Notes: a model not told the origin generated them from the sequence alone. DNA of 37,007 nt from JBFFXF01 sp041569895 (GCA_041569895.1 JBFFXF010000033.1:1-37007); one strand, 5' to 3'. Counted from the stretch's first letter, positions 1 to 9,167 are shown. Numbers and translations are program-made.

Positions 1-1007
1 GCTTCACGCTGATCGAGGTGGTGCTGGCCATCGCCATCCTCGCGACGGTGCTGACGCTCTCCTATCGAATCCTCGTCAACATCCTCCAGACCGAGCGCAC
101 GGTGAGCCGAAAGTCGACGCCGGAGAAGATCGGCCAGGCGATCATCGCGCTCGTGCAGAAGGACCTGCTCGGCGTCATCTACCGACACCTCGGGGAAAGC
201 GTCTTTCACGTGATCGACGGCGGCGAGACGCCGGACGCCCAGGACCGGGTGCAGTTCTTCACCACCAAGAACCCCATCCTGCTCGAGCTCCTCGGCGGCC
301 AGTTCGAGACCGGCGGCAGCGACGAGTACTCCATCGGCCTGCGAGGCATCACGCCCGTGGAGTACAGCCTCGAAGCCAACGTCGGCACGCGGAACGCCAG
401 CGTCTACACGCTGTTCCGGCACGAGTTCTCCGAGTGGGACGCCGCCGACCCGTTCAACGGGCGCCGCGTCTCCTACGAGGTCTACGACAAGGTCCGTTCG
501 CTCAGCGTCGAGTGCTTCGACGGGCGCGAGTGGTGGCCGCTCTGGGACTCGCGCGTCCGGCTCGAGGAGGAGGCGCTGGCGCTCGAGGCGGAGCAGGAGA
601 ATCCGCAGGGCACGATCAACAGCGTCACCGCCCAGCTTCCCGGCAGCCGTGCGCCCTCGGACACGCTCGCGGAACAGGCAGCGATGACGCCGGAGGTGCT
701 GCCGCCGGCCGCAGTGCCGGTGGCCGTGCGCATCACCATCGTCGTCCTGGTGGGCGACGAGAAGGGCGCGTTTACCGACGAGGCCGGATTCGGCGAGTTC
801 AAGGAGTACAAGTACTCCGCCGTGGTGCCGATCCTGCCGGCGATGCGGATCGCGCTCTCCTCCGACGACGAGCTCGCCGCGCTCGGGGAGTCCGGCCTCG
901 GCGGCCTCTCCGGAGACGCGCCGGGCGCCGAGGGGGGCGAGGACGGCCCGCCGCCCCGTCGCGGCGGACCGCCGGGCGGCGGCGGCCCGGGCGGCGACGA
1001 CCCCTGA
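1..1007 (+). CDS. gspJ: GspJ-like type II secretion minor pseudopilin (5'-truncated by window edge)
   Basis: The frame is open from base 3 and reads FTLIEVVLAIAILATV, which with the preceding partial codon is the prepilin cleavage/methylation motif G-F-T-L-I-E, so only the short leader peptide is missing. GTG at 18 lies inside the motif and is not the start. The hydrophobic helix is followed by a GspJ-like body: a RRDL-equivalent stretch (VQKDLLGVIYRHL), a variable middle, then 'LSVECFDGREWWPLWDSR' and 'PVAVRITIVVLV', resembling the end of the GspJ fold. The last about 45 residues are a Gly/Pro/Asp-rich tail. In type II secretion GspJ joins GspI and GspK at the tip of the pseudopilus in the inner membrane/periplasm. 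Its usual partner gspK is on the opposite strand 14 kb away (15051-13129). GspJ rather than GspI or another pseudopilin is inferred from length and these C-terminal motifs. Confidence 0.75.
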   Translation, partial: FTLIEVVLAIAILATVLTLSYRILVNILQTERTVSRKSTPEKIGQAIIALVQKDLLGVIYRHLGESVFHVIDGGETPDAQDRVQFFTTKNPILLELLGGQFETGGSDEYSIGLRGITPVEYSLEANVGTRNASVYTLFRHEFSEWDAADPFNGRRVSYEVYDKVRSLSVECFDGREWWPLWDSRVRLEEEALALEAEQENPQGTINSVTAQLPGSRAPSDTLAEQAAMTPEVLPPAAVPVAVRITIVVLVGDEKGAFTDEAGFGEFKEYKYSAVVPILPAMRIALSSDDELAALGESGLGGLSGDAPGAEGGEDGPPPRRGGPPGGGGPGGDDP

Positions 1008-1445
1008 GTCGCGGCCCCGCGCCAGTGTAAAGCCCGCTTGGCGCTCTGTGTCCTGGTCGTCCAGGCCACGGCTTCGCGCCCGGCGCCGAGGCGTCCCCCG
1101 AGCCCCCCGCGCGCCACCGTGTACCGCGCAAGCGGCCCGGATGACCTGCGTTGAAGCGCCGACCCCAGGCTCCGGGAAACCGGAATTGCCTTTGGAACCC
1201 TGTTTGCTACAATAAGCTGGCGAGGCGGAGTTGCTTGCGGTTGCTCGAAGCGCGGGCAGCCGGCCGAATGGGCGTTGCGCTCGCCGAGGGTCTCGAATCG
1301 GCCGCGCACGTTCGACGCCGCCGTGACCGAGAGCGTCGTCACACGAGACGAGCAACTCGACGAGCGTATCTCCACGAGCATGAAGCAAGTACTGGCGAAG
1401 ACCACCCACCGGACTGCGGGTTATCAGAAGAGGGGACGTGTGACA
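1008..1445. other. Intergenic region with leader of the first kelch gene
   Basis: No gene is supported here. The first 180 bases are very GC-rich without a clear hairpin-plus-T-tract terminator. A candidate promoter lies at 1186-1213 and a ribosome binding site at 1431-1435. The reading frame of the downstream gene stays open back to 1275, but that extension has no signal-peptide logic and is treated as leader. Confidence 0.5.
1186..1213 (+). promoter_or_regulatory. Candidate sigma-70-type promoter of the kelch lipoprotein gene
   Basis: TTGCCT (1186-1191), a 16-base spacer and TACAAT (1208-1213) stand out in a GC-rich context. Transcription starting near 1220 would give a leader of about 225 bases before the ATG at 1446. 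Confidence 0.45.
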
Positions 1446-3386
1446 ATGTCCACAGTGCGCGACACTCATCGGTTCTCCGTCGGGGCCTTTCTGTCGACGT
1501 CGGCAGTTGTCTGCGCCGCCGGGCTTCTCGCGGCGGGCCTCGCCGGCTGCGGCGGCAGCGGCGGCCTCTCGGCGTCTTCATCCGCCCCACCGCTCCCCGA
1601 GTTCAACGAGCAGAACCTCTCCAGCCCGTACTTCGCCACCGGCGAGATGAACATCCCGCGCTACCTGCATCAGATCATCCGCCTCGCCGACGGGCTGGTG
1701 CTGGTCGTCGCCGGCTCGGACGAGAACGGCTTCTCGGCGATCGACACGGCGGAGATCTTCGACCAGGGCAAGCTCAAGGCGAACGAGAAGGAGCCGGAGA
1801 GCATTCGCGGCACGTGGTTCGACACCGATTTCGAGGGGAACCCGGTGACCATGGCCATTCCCCGGATCTTCCACACCATCACAGAGCTTCCGGACAACAA
1901 CGTCATCGTGATCGGCGGCGCGCCGACGATCACCCAGGCCGTGCCCACCGGTGACGTCGAGGTGTACGACCAGCTGACGCGGCAGTTCTCGACCCTCGAG
2001 GAGGAAATGGACAAGCCGCGTTTCCGCCATGCGGCGACGCCGATCGGCGACGGGCGCATCCTGATCAGCGGCGGTCAGGTGCACGATGTCTTCACGCAGT
2101 CCCAGAACGCCGTGGTCGTCGGCGGCGGACAGCAGGGCCAGGTCGCGATCCAGATCCAGCTCGACATCTTTCCGTCGGCGCGCGTCAGCGAGGTGTTCGA
2201 CATCATCGAACAGCGGTTCGAGCCGCTCTTCCTCCCCGAGACCCTTCGACCGGCGTTGCTGACCCCGTCGCGTGGCCGCGCGGGACACACGACCGCCCGT
2301 TTCGCCGGACCGGACAACCGCATCAACACCGGCGACGATCTCTATCTCCTCGTCGGAGGCTACCAGACGCTGAGCGGCGAGAACGCCCCGCAGCAGAAGT
2401 TCCCCGGCCAGGCGACGCCCGACCCGGGAGTCGGCGGCGGCTCCGCGGGCGCCGGCGCCCACCTCTCGCTCGAGTTCTACGATCCGGTGGTCGGCTTCTT
2501 TACCGAGGTGCTGATCGTGCGCCTGACTATGCCGCGCATCAACGATCCCCAGGCCACCAACCTGGGCGACGCCAACGAGTTCACGCCGGACGGCGTGCTC
2601 GGCATGGGGAACACGATCTTGATTTGCAACGGCGATGACAACGAGCCGGTCGGCGCGCGCGACACGGCTTGGGCCGAGGACGAGATCTACGTCGCGACGT
2701 TCACGGGGTTCGGGCCGGCGCAGGGCCTGCAGTTCTTCAAGCAGGGCGATCCGTTCTTCGAGCACAATCAGGGTGTCGAGGCATTCGAGGCCGAGGGCGG
2801 CCTTCCCGAGACGGGGCCGTGCCTGACGGAGCCGTGCCTCGGACGGTCGCAGACGAACATCGTCGCCCTGCCGCGGCGCCTGCAGACGGTCCTCGGCGAC
2901 ACCATGACGACCTGGGTGTTCACCGGCGGTGGCGTGCACCTGTGGATCGCGACCGGCCAGATCATCTACTTCGGAGGGACGATCGCCTCCGGCGTCGTCT
3001 TCGACCCGTTCTACAGCCTGACTGCGATCCGCGACTTCGACTCGAGCGCGCGTGACCTGCGTCCGGGCCGGCGCGCCAGCGGCAACCCCGTCGGCGTCAT
3101 CGGCACCTGGTTCGCGATCGACGGCCTCTTCCCCGATACCACGATCGACGGCTTCGGCGACACGCCGCTCGCGGAGTTCGCCGTCATGCGGGCTGGCGAG
3201 CGCGCCTGGACGAGGATCACGCCGATCGCCGGTGAGGACGGCATCGACGACACGGTCGACGATCGTGTCCTCTTCGCCGGCGGTGGGTCCGACCCGTTCG
3301 GGCCCGGCGGCGAGCCGTCGTTCCCCTCCTCCGAGATCCTGCTGATGCCGGGCACCGGCTCGGACGCCGGATCCCGGGCCAGGTAA
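1446..3386 (+). CDS. Kelch-repeat (galactose oxidase-like beta-propeller) lipoprotein
   Basis: The 646-residue product starts at ATG 1446, chosen because AGGGG at 1431-1435 is well placed and because it puts a lipoprotein signal at the N-terminus: hydrophobic AAGLLAAGLAGC with the lipobox cysteine followed by GGSGG. Kelch-like blades follow: 'IPRYLHQIIRLADGLVLVV-AGS', 'IPRIFHTITELPDNNVIVIGG', 'KPRFRHAATPIGDGRILISGG' and 'GRAGHTTARFAG...LYLLVGG', each ending in a line such as 'AEIFD', 'VEVYD' or 'SEVFD'. Blades become irregular after residue 330. Such proteins are export-targeted, lipid-anchored propellers; no catalytic residues can be assigned. It begins a same-strand row with a HEAT-repeat protein and a second kelch lipoprotein (5068-7431), which suggests a common envelope role. 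Fold and localisation are reasonably sure; function is unknown. Confidence 0.8.
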   Translation: MSTVRDTHRFSVGAFLSTSAVVCAAGLLAAGLAGCGGSGGLSASSSAPPLPEFNEQNLSSPYFATGEMNIPRYLHQIIRLADGLVLVVAGSDENGFSAIDTAEIFDQGKLKANEKEPESIRGTWFDTDFEGNPVTMAIPRIFHTITELPDNNVIVIGGAPTITQAVPTGDVEVYDQLTRQFSTLEEEMDKPRFRHAATPIGDGRILISGGQVHDVFTQSQNAVVVGGGQQGQVAIQIQLDIFPSARVSEVFDIIEQRFEPLFLPETLRPALLTPSRGRAGHTTARFAGPDNRINTGDDLYLLVGGYQTLSGENAPQQKFPGQATPDPGVGGGSAGAGAHLSLEFYDPVVGFFTEVLIVRLTMPRINDPQATNLGDANEFTPDGVLGMGNTILICNGDDNEPVGARDTAWAEDEIYVATFTGFGPAQGLQFFKQGDPFFEHNQGVEAFEAEGGLPETGPCLTEPCLGRSQTNIVALPRRLQTVLGDTMTTWVFTGGGVHLWIATGQIIYFGGTIASGVVFDPFYSLTAIRDFDSSARDLRPGRRASGNPVGVIGTWFAIDGLFPDTTIDGFGDTPLAEFAVMRAGERAWTRITPIAGEDGIDDTVDDRVLFAGGGSDPFGPGGEPSFPSSEILLMPGTGSDAGSRAR

Positions 3387-3519
3387 GGGGACAGCAAGGG
3401 GAAAGCCGGGCGCCCATGACCGACAGCGCCGGCCTCTCGCCGGGAAGCCGGCCGGTCGCCCCCGAGTCGCTGTTGCCGAGTTCGTGAATCGCCGTTCGCC
3501 GAGTCGCTGCACTGAAAAG

Positions 3520-4671
3520 ATGAGCCTGCAGACACTGAGACGCCCCGATCGAGACGCCGCCGGAGGAGCCGGCGGCCGGTGGGCGCGTCGTGTGGTCGTC
3601 GCGCTGCCGCTGGCGCTCGGGCTCTCGCTGATCGGGCTGGCGATCTACCTGCTCTTCGCCCGGCTCGAGCCGGAGAAGCGGCCGTCGCCCGCTGCCACGG
3701 CCGCGGTCACCCCGGCCGAGCGCCCGGTGATCGATCCCGTCACGCTGCCCCGCGGCTCCCCCACCGATCCTTCCGACCGCGTGCGTCCGCCGGCGCCGCC
3801 CGGGCTCAAGCGCTGGGTGATCGAGCCGCTCCCCGAGGGCTGGGATCCGGAGATCGCCGCGAAGATCGCGGCGTTCTTCGAGCGCATCGATTTCGACCAG
3901 ACGAAGCCGATGGCGGCCAATGGCGTCGGCTTCGCGTGGGACGAGCTGCACGAATACCTCGCGACGCTCGGCGAGGACGCGCTGCCGACCCTCGAGGCGA
4001 TTCTCAACGCCGAGCCGTCCTACCTCCTGCGACAGCAAATCCTCAAGGGCATCGGCGGCATCGACTCCGAGACCTCGACCTTCGTGCTGCGGAGCTTCCT
4101 CGAGAAGCGCCTCGCCGACCTCAAGGCGCGCTCGGAGGTCAATCACACGATCGAGGCGCTCGGCCGGCTGAAGAACGACACGGCGTTCGATACCATGGTC
4201 GGCTACATCGACGCGCCCGACGTACCGTCCTACTACAAGGACAAGTTCATCATCGCGCTCGGCGAGCATCCCCGTCGCGAGGAGCGCGTCGATCTCTTCA
4301 AGACGATGATGATCGAGAGCCGCGACAACAACGTCCGCAACCACTCCGCGCAGGCGCTCGGCAAGTTCGGCACGGCGAACGACCTCCCCGAGCTCTACGA
4401 CGCCTACGAGGGGGAGAAGCGCAAGGGCCACTGGGCGGTGCGCCAGACCCTCCTCGGCACCATCGGCAAGATCGGCCACCCCTCCTCGATCCCCTTCCTC
4501 GAGCAGGAAGCGCGTTTCGCCCGCGTCGAGGGCGTCCGCCTGAGCGCGGCCAACGCGCTGCGACGCATCGGCACCCCCGCCGCCTGGCACATCCTCTCGG
4601 ACCTCGCCCAGACCGAGCCGAGCGCCGGCGTACGCGGGCGAATCCAGTCCTGGGTGCGCGACGGACGGTAG
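3520..4671 (+). CDS. Membrane-anchored HEAT-repeat protein
   Basis: The 383-residue product starts at ATG 3520 (MSLQTLRR); an upstream GTG at 3484 would add 12 residues without benefit. Residues about 25-46 form one transmembrane helix after a basic stretch, then a Pro/Arg-rich linker. From about residue 120 onward there are alpha-helical HEAT/Armadillo-like repeats, with recurring pairs such as 'LPTLEAILNAEPSYLLRQQI', 'VNHTIEALGRLKNDTAFDTM', 'NHSAQALGKFGTANDLPELY' and 'LSAANALRRIGTPAAWHI'. These form a solenoid for protein-protein contact, probably on the periplasmic side given the N-in anchor (inference). It lies 133 bases after a kelch lipoprotein gene and is followed by a composite repeat and another kelch gene. 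No enzyme motif is visible. Confidence 0.8.
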   Translation: MSLQTLRRPDRDAAGGAGGRWARRVVVALPLALGLSLIGLAIYLLFARLEPEKRPSPAATAAVTPAERPVIDPVTLPRGSPTDPSDRVRPPAPPGLKRWVIEPLPEGWDPEIAAKIAAFFERIDFDQTKPMAANGVGFAWDELHEYLATLGEDALPTLEAILNAEPSYLLRQQILKGIGGIDSETSTFVLRSFLEKRLADLKARSEVNHTIEALGRLKNDTAFDTMVGYIDAPDVPSYYKDKFIIALGEHPRREERVDLFKTMMIESRDNNVRNHSAQALGKFGTANDLPELYDAYEGEKRKGHWAVRQTLLGTIGKIGHPSSIPFLEQEARFARVEGVRLSAANALRRIGTPAAWHILSDLAQTEPSAGVRGRIQSWVRDGR

Positions 4672-5067
4672 TTTCCTCGTTCCCGGCCCCGTACCCGTTC
4701 CTGAAATCCCCCGTGGTTCTCGACAAGCGACAGCGCGGGCGACGCGCGACGAGGACGGGAACGCAGATTCCGCAGATTCCGCAGATTTGCGCAGATCGAG
4801 GGATCGAGCGGTGACGCTGGGGGGTCTCAAGATCAGTCTCTGACCTCGGACCTCTGTTTTCGGTTCTCGGCCCTCTGCTCTCGGATCTCGGATCTCGGAT
4901 CTCGGAGTCGGAGTCGGGGTCGGGCACGGGAACGGGGACGGGGACGGGGACGGGAATGCGGACATTCCCTCTCCCCCGTCGCTCTCGAATCCGATTACTT
5001 CAGGGTACTTTACAGAGGGATGGCCCCGTTTCTGGTCCTTCCGATGGCCCCGCGGTATCGTGATCGC
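4672..5067. other. Intergenic region holding composite repeat copy 1
   Basis: Apart from the composite repeat at 4762-4956 this region carries no gene. A T/A-richer patch at 4990-5015 precedes the next gene but no convincing -35/-10 pair was found. Confidence 0.5.
4762..4956 (-). repeat. Composite low-complexity repeat, copy 1 (reverse orientation)
   Basis: Modules in plus-strand order: CGCAGATT-type units (4762-4797); a linker containing ATCAGTCTCTG at 4832-4842; CTCGGACCTCTG and repeated TCTCGGA units (about 4845-4905); GTCGGA units; then GGGGAC units (4926-4955). Read on the minus strand the order is GTCCCC, TCCGAC, GAGATCC/GAGGTCC, AATCTGCG, the same order as the copy around 7463-9386. 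The G-run end has four or more GGGG blocks separated by AC, a sequence able to form a G-quadruplex. Confidence 0.8.
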
Positions 5068-7431
5068 ATGCGTTCCCTGCTCGACACCTTTTCGGCCCCT
5101 CTGTGCCTGGCGCTCGCCGGTGCGATACTCGCGCTCGGCGGGTGCAAGAGCGATGTGCCGCGGGTGGTGTCGGCGGAGCTCATCGAGAGTGACGACAGCG
5201 GGCACCCCTACCCCGCCCGGGCCGAGTTCACCGATCCGCTGCTCGTCCTGACCCTCGATCGCGCGGCACCGGCGCTGCTGCCCGGGTCGGTCCGGTTGAC
5301 GACCAGTCCGCCGGTCGAATTCGAGGTCGAGCGGCTCGAGCTCGAGGGGGGGCCCGATCGAACGCTGGTGTTTCGGATCACCGCCGGCGCGGAGAACCTG
5401 CGCACGGCCGGTGTCTTTCGCGGGGCACCCGCGGCCGCGAACGCGCCGATGGGCCTCGGCGTCGACCTCGGCGACGGCGTGCAGTGGATCGACATCCAGC
5501 CCCGACCGAGCCATCCGGAGCTCCGTGTCGTCACGTGGGAGGACCGCGACGGTGATCTCGTCGTCAGCGAGGGGGACTGGCTGCGGCTGGTCTTCGATCG
5601 CGACGTGGTGCTCGGGGTCAACCCCGATTCGGAATCCGCCGTCGTGCGCGTTCCCGAGGACGTGATTCTCACGAGCCCGGCCGATCGGCTCGACGACGGC
5701 GACCGGCCGGCGGTCTTTCTCAGCGTCGATCAGACCAAGCAGGTGATCATCCGCCTTGGCTCCGAGCCACGCCTGACACCGGTGTCGCGACTCGCGGTGG
5801 TCGCTTCGGGAGGAGACGCGCCGCGTGGCTCGGCGATCGCGCTCAACGGCACTCCGGTGCAGCCGCTCGAGAAGATCGTCGGGCTGAAGTCGGTCCTCGG
5901 CGCCATCTCGCGGCGCGAGCGCCTGGTGCGCCTGCCGGGAGACTATCCCGCGCCCGTGAAGCTCGAGGAGCGCTTCACCGACGAGGGAGGCGGCACGCGT
6001 GTCCTGCCGACGGTGACGCCGTTCCTCTCCGGTCGCGGCGCGGTGATCGCGGGTGGCCTCGACGATCCCTCGGGGAACAGCTCGGGGCTTCCGCTCGACG
6101 ATGTTTTCTTTTTCGATCCGCTGCTTCCCGCGGGCGAGCGCCTGGTTCCCATCGGCGATCTCTCCGAGGCGCGGTGCTTCCACACCGCGACTCGCATGCC
6201 CGGGCCCGATCACGCCCCGGGGACGGGGGACGATTTCATCGTCGTCGCCGGCGGCATGGACGGCAAGCGCTCCCTCGACTCGATCGACATCGTGCGCGCG
6301 GACGGCGCCGGCTTCAGCGTGGAGCGGATCGGGCAGCTGCGGTCCGCACGGCACCACCACGTCGCGACGCTGATCCCGCCGAACGCCATCCTCTTCTCCG
6401 GCGGCGTTCGCGACGACGACGAGAGCCGCACCATCCTCGGCCGCACCGAGCTGCTGACGTTCGTCACCGACGATGATGGCGAGGTGCGCGTCGACAGCGA
6501 CGCTCGCCTCGATTTCGATCTCCTGCCTCGCATGCGGCACACCGGCACGCTGCTCGCCCCGACCCCGGACGGCGTCCCGCTCACCGGACGGAGCTGGCGC
6601 GTGCTCTTCTACGGCGGTGTCGGCCAGGACGCGAGCGAGCTCCTGATCCGGCAGCACGTCCAGAACCTGCCCGGGAATCAGCGCGAGGGTCAGCGAGTGT
6701 CGGTCCAGCCGACCGTCGATCCGTCGAAGGCCCGCATCCTCGCGGCGCCCGAGGTCATCGAGATCGACCTCGGATCGATGTCGGTCTCGCTCGACCGCGA
6801 CGCGCCCCTGGCGTCATTTCTCGAGTGGGACTTCGACTACGCCCTCCTGCGATACGGCCACGAGGCGGTCCTCGTGCCGCCGCGACCGGGAACCGACGAC
6901 GGCGCAGCGCGCGTGCTGATCACCGGTGGCTCCCTGGCGCCGCCGTTTCCCGACCCGGAGGATGTTCTCACCGCCAGGATGAGGCTGAAGTGGCAGCTCC
7001 CGTTCACCGTCGACGGCGACGTCCTCGCCACCTTCGGCAGCCACGTGCCGACCGGCAAGGAGAGCGCCAGCGCGCTGGTCGTGGTTCTCGGCTCGGGGGA
7101 CGGGCCCGACGACCGCATCGAGATCCTGCCGTCGCCGACCGGTGACGCGCGCGTCTTCCACGAGACCGTGCTCGTCCCCGGCCGCGGCGTGGTGGTCGTC
7201 GGCGGCGAGCACCCCGAGACGCCGCGCCAGAAGGTGGCGACGACGGAGCTCTACCTGCCGCACCGGGGCGGCGACGCGGGCCACCTGGCCGCGTTCCCCC
7301 TGACGCTCGCGACACCGCGGAGCCGATTCGAGGGCTGCTACCTCCGCGGCTCCCTCTACCTCTTCGGCGGCGTGGGCGACGAGGAGCAGTCGGACGAGCT
7401 GGCGCCGGTGGAGGAGATTCGGATCGAGTGA
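5068..7431 (+). CDS. Second kelch-repeat lipoprotein
   Basis: The 787-residue product starts at ATG 5068, which gives a classic lipoprotein signal: MRSLLDTF, a hydrophobic core, then the lipobox LGGC with Cys near residue 28. In-frame ATGs at 5020 and 5044 are possible but would bury the signal. The N-terminal third has beta-rich stretches such as 'VVTWEDRDGDLVVSEGDWLRLVFD'. From about residue 320 kelch blades appear: 'RCFHTATRMPGPDH...FIVVAGG', 'LRSARHHHVATLIPPNAILF', 'DARVFHETVLVPGRGVVVVG' and 'RSRFEGCYLRGSLYLFGGVG'. It is a paralogue in architecture of the gene at 1446-3386. Likely anchored to the outer-membrane or periplasmic face; ligand unknown. A composite repeat lies about 90 bases upstream and another 32 bases downstream. 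Confidence 0.8.
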   Translation: MRSLLDTFSAPLCLALAGAILALGGCKSDVPRVVSAELIESDDSGHPYPARAEFTDPLLVLTLDRAAPALLPGSVRLTTSPPVEFEVERLELEGGPDRTLVFRITAGAENLRTAGVFRGAPAAANAPMGLGVDLGDGVQWIDIQPRPSHPELRVVTWEDRDGDLVVSEGDWLRLVFDRDVVLGVNPDSESAVVRVPEDVILTSPADRLDDGDRPAVFLSVDQTKQVIIRLGSEPRLTPVSRLAVVASGGDAPRGSAIALNGTPVQPLEKIVGLKSVLGAISRRERLVRLPGDYPAPVKLEERFTDEGGGTRVLPTVTPFLSGRGAVIAGGLDDPSGNSSGLPLDDVFFFDPLLPAGERLVPIGDLSEARCFHTATRMPGPDHAPGTGDDFIVVAGGMDGKRSLDSIDIVRADGAGFSVERIGQLRSARHHHVATLIPPNAILFSGGVRDDDESRTILGRTELLTFVTDDDGEVRVDSDARLDFDLLPRMRHTGTLLAPTPDGVPLTGRSWRVLFYGGVGQDASELLIRQHVQNLPGNQREGQRVSVQPTVDPSKARILAAPEVIEIDLGSMSVSLDRDAPLASFLEWDFDYALLRYGHEAVLVPPRPGTDDGAARVLITGGSLAPPFPDPEDVLTARMRLKWQLPFTVDGDVLATFGSHVPTGKESASALVVVLGSGDGPDDRIEILPSPTGDARVFHETVLVPGRGVVVVGGEHPETPRQKVATTELYLPHRGGDAGHLAAFPLTLATPRSRFEGCYLRGSLYLFGGVGDEEQSDELAPVEEIRIE

Positions 7432-7462
7432 CTGCCGGCCCCCGGCCGTGTCGTTACAAAAA

Positions 7463-7604
7463 CGTTCCCGTTCCCGTCCCCGTCCCCGTTCCCGTTCCCG
7501 TTCCCGTGCCCGTTCCCGTGCCCGTTCCGGTCCTCGAGGGCTCTGGTATCGGAGTCCGACACCGATACCGATACCGACACCGATACCGACACCGATTCCG
7601 ATTG
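7463..7604 (+). repeat. Composite low-complexity repeat, copy 2 left part
   Basis: After a short lead GTTACAAAAA (7453-7462) come about eleven GTTCCC/GTCCCC/GTGCCC units (7463-7529). Next is a non-repetitive linker TCCTCGAGGGCTCTGGT (from 7531), then ACCGAT/ACCGAC/TCCGAT units to about 7604. The linker closely matches that at 29144-29160. The remaining modules of the same architecture lie beyond the insertion sequence at 9191-9386. Confidence 0.8.
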
Positions 7605-7716
7605 GCTGGGCATCACGCATTCCGCTGATGCGATGAGACTTACGACGATTGAGGGCGTCTCTGGTGACACTTTGTCACGAATGCGGTGAGGACGAAGAGG
7701 GTTGAACAAAAGAGGC

Positions 7717-7761
7717 GCCTCCGGTATCTGCTCGTAAAAGCAAAACCACAGCACCGGAGGC
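7717..7761 (+). promoter_or_regulatory. Hairpin sequestering the transposase ribosome binding site
   Basis: GCCTCCGGT (7717-7725) is perfectly complementary to ACCGGAGGC (7753-7761). The second arm contains the Shine-Dalgarno GGAGG (7756-7760), 6 bases before the ATG at 7767. Pairing would hide the ribosome binding site in long read-through transcripts, a strategy known from other insertion sequences for limiting transposase made from outside promoters. The structure is seen in sequence; the regulatory effect is inferred. Confidence 0.55.
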
Positions 7762-7766
7762 TGCCC

Positions 7767-9167
7767 ATGTCGACACGATATCAGGATTCGCCCTTTCTCT
7801 CCAGTGAGGCTTTCGAGGCTCTCTGCGAGTTCGTTCAGGATCGACTGGAGCACGGCTCAGAAGTCGCTTTCGCCGACTTCGAAGCCGAGTTGCGCGAGAA
7901 GGTCAGCGCCCTGGAAAGTGACCTCCTGCGCCAGCAGCTGCAGCGCTACGACGTCGAGGCGGAATCGGTCGAGATCGAAGGTATGCGGTTTCGCCGAAAG
8001 CACCGCAGCAAGGAACGCTATTGCGGTCTTGCCGGGGAGTTCGAGGTGGAACGTTGGGTATACGTCCCTCAAGGGGGCGGCCGATCGGTTTGCCCGATGG
8101 AGCTGAAGGCCGGAATTGTCGAAGGATTCTTCACGCCGCGTGCGGCGCGGGTAGCGGCGCAGGCCGTGGCGGGCACGACGCCGAAGGAGGCCCGTGAACT
8201 CTTCGTGGAGCTCGGCGGCATGTGTCCCTCCACGAGCACGCTCGACCGACTGCCCAAGCGGCTATCCGAGAGGTGGGAGGAGAGGCGTGAGGAGTTCGAG
8301 AGCGAGCTTCGCGAGCAAGAAACCGTGCCACACGAGGCCGCAGCTCTCCTGGTGTCGATCGATGGAGTGCATGTGCCGATGCGGGATGGGGGCCGAGCCG
8401 AGAAACGTGCAGACAAGGAGAAACGGCCGCAGGGGCCGGCGGGATTCCGAGAAGTGGGCTGCGGTGCGGTCGCGCTTCTCGACGATAGCGGCGACCGATT
8501 GCAGACAGTGCGGTACGCACGCAAGCCGGAGAAGAACAAGGCGACACTGAAGTCCCAAGTGGAAGACGAGCTCGAGAGCATCGTAAAGGTGCGTCCCGAT
8601 CTGAAGGTCGTCGCGCTGGCCGATGGAGCGAGGGAGAACTGGGAGTATTTTGGAGCTCTTGCGCAACGTCAGGGAGTCAGCGTCATCGAAGCGGTCGATT
8701 TCTTCCACGTGTGCGAGCGCTTGAAGCAAGCGCTCGACGCCTACTACGGGGAGCAAAGCGCAGAGTCGAAGTCTCACTTCGAACAACTGAAGGTCTTGCT
8801 TGAGGAAACCGAGAACGGCGACGACCGCGTCATTCGCGCCCTGGCTGCGCGGCGAGATCGATCCAGTGGCTGGCGCCGCAAGACGATCGAAGCGCAGCTG
8901 AAGTACTTCCGGAGGTACCGCGACAAGATGCCGTACAAGCGCCTGCGGGATCAGAATCTGCCGATCGGCAGCGGAGTGGTAGAGGCAGCCTGCAAGACGC
9001 TTGTCTCGGCACGTCTGAAGCGCTCGGGGATGGCGTGGCGGCTCTGCGGGCTTCAGGCCATTGCGACCCTGCGTAGCCTCATCCAGAGCGAGCGCTGGTC
9101 AGCCGGCTGGGAGTTGCTGGCCGCCGAGTATCGGAGCGAGGTTCGGACCCCGGCCCGGGTGGCGTAG
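7767..9167 (+). CDS. ISKra4-family transposase
   Basis: The 466-residue DDE-type transposase starts at ATG 7767 behind GGAGG at 7756-7760. The N-terminal 80 residues are a helical DNA-binding region, followed by the family's zinc-ribbon-like segment 'RFRRKHRSKERYCGLAGEFE', here without a full cysteine set. The catalytic core contains 'LVSIDGVHVPMRD' (first Asp), 'KVVALADGARENWEYF' (second Asp) and the C-terminal 'LPIGSGVVEAACKTLVSARL' with the catalytic Glu in GSGVVEAACK. Residues 'AVDFFHVCERLKQAL' also match the family. The frame is full length without interruption. Family assignment rests on these motifs from memory; closest relatives were not searched. Confidence 0.9.
   Translation: MSTRYQDSPFLSSEAFEALCEFVQDRLEHGSEVAFADFEAELREKVSALESDLLRQQLQRYDVEAESVEIEGMRFRRKHRSKERYCGLAGEFEVERWVYVPQGGGRSVCPMELKAGIVEGFFTPRAARVAAQAVAGTTPKEARELFVELGGMCPSTSTLDRLPKRLSERWEERREEFESELREQETVPHEAAALLVSIDGVHVPMRDGGRAEKRADKEKRPQGPAGFREVGCGAVALLDDSGDRLQTVRYARKPEKNKATLKSQVEDELESIVKVRPDLKVVALADGARENWEYFGALAQRQGVSVIEAVDFFHVCERLKQALDAYYGEQSAESKSHFEQLKVLLEETENGDDRVIRALAARRDRSSGWRRKTIEAQLKYFRRYRDKMPYKRLRDQNLPIGSGVVEAACKTLVSARLKRSGMAWRLCGLQAIATLRSLIQSERWSAGWELLAAEYRSEVRTPARVA

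Noticed and set aside
1578..3512. A 644-codon minus-strand open frame
   Set aside because: Exact antisense of the first kelch lipoprotein gene, with shadow-type composition.
3217..6657. A 1146-codon open frame on the minus strand
   Set aside because: It lies antisense to the HEAT and kelch genes, crosses the composite repeat, and reads as Arg/Gly/Asp-rich sequence with no domain. It is a GC-rich shadow.
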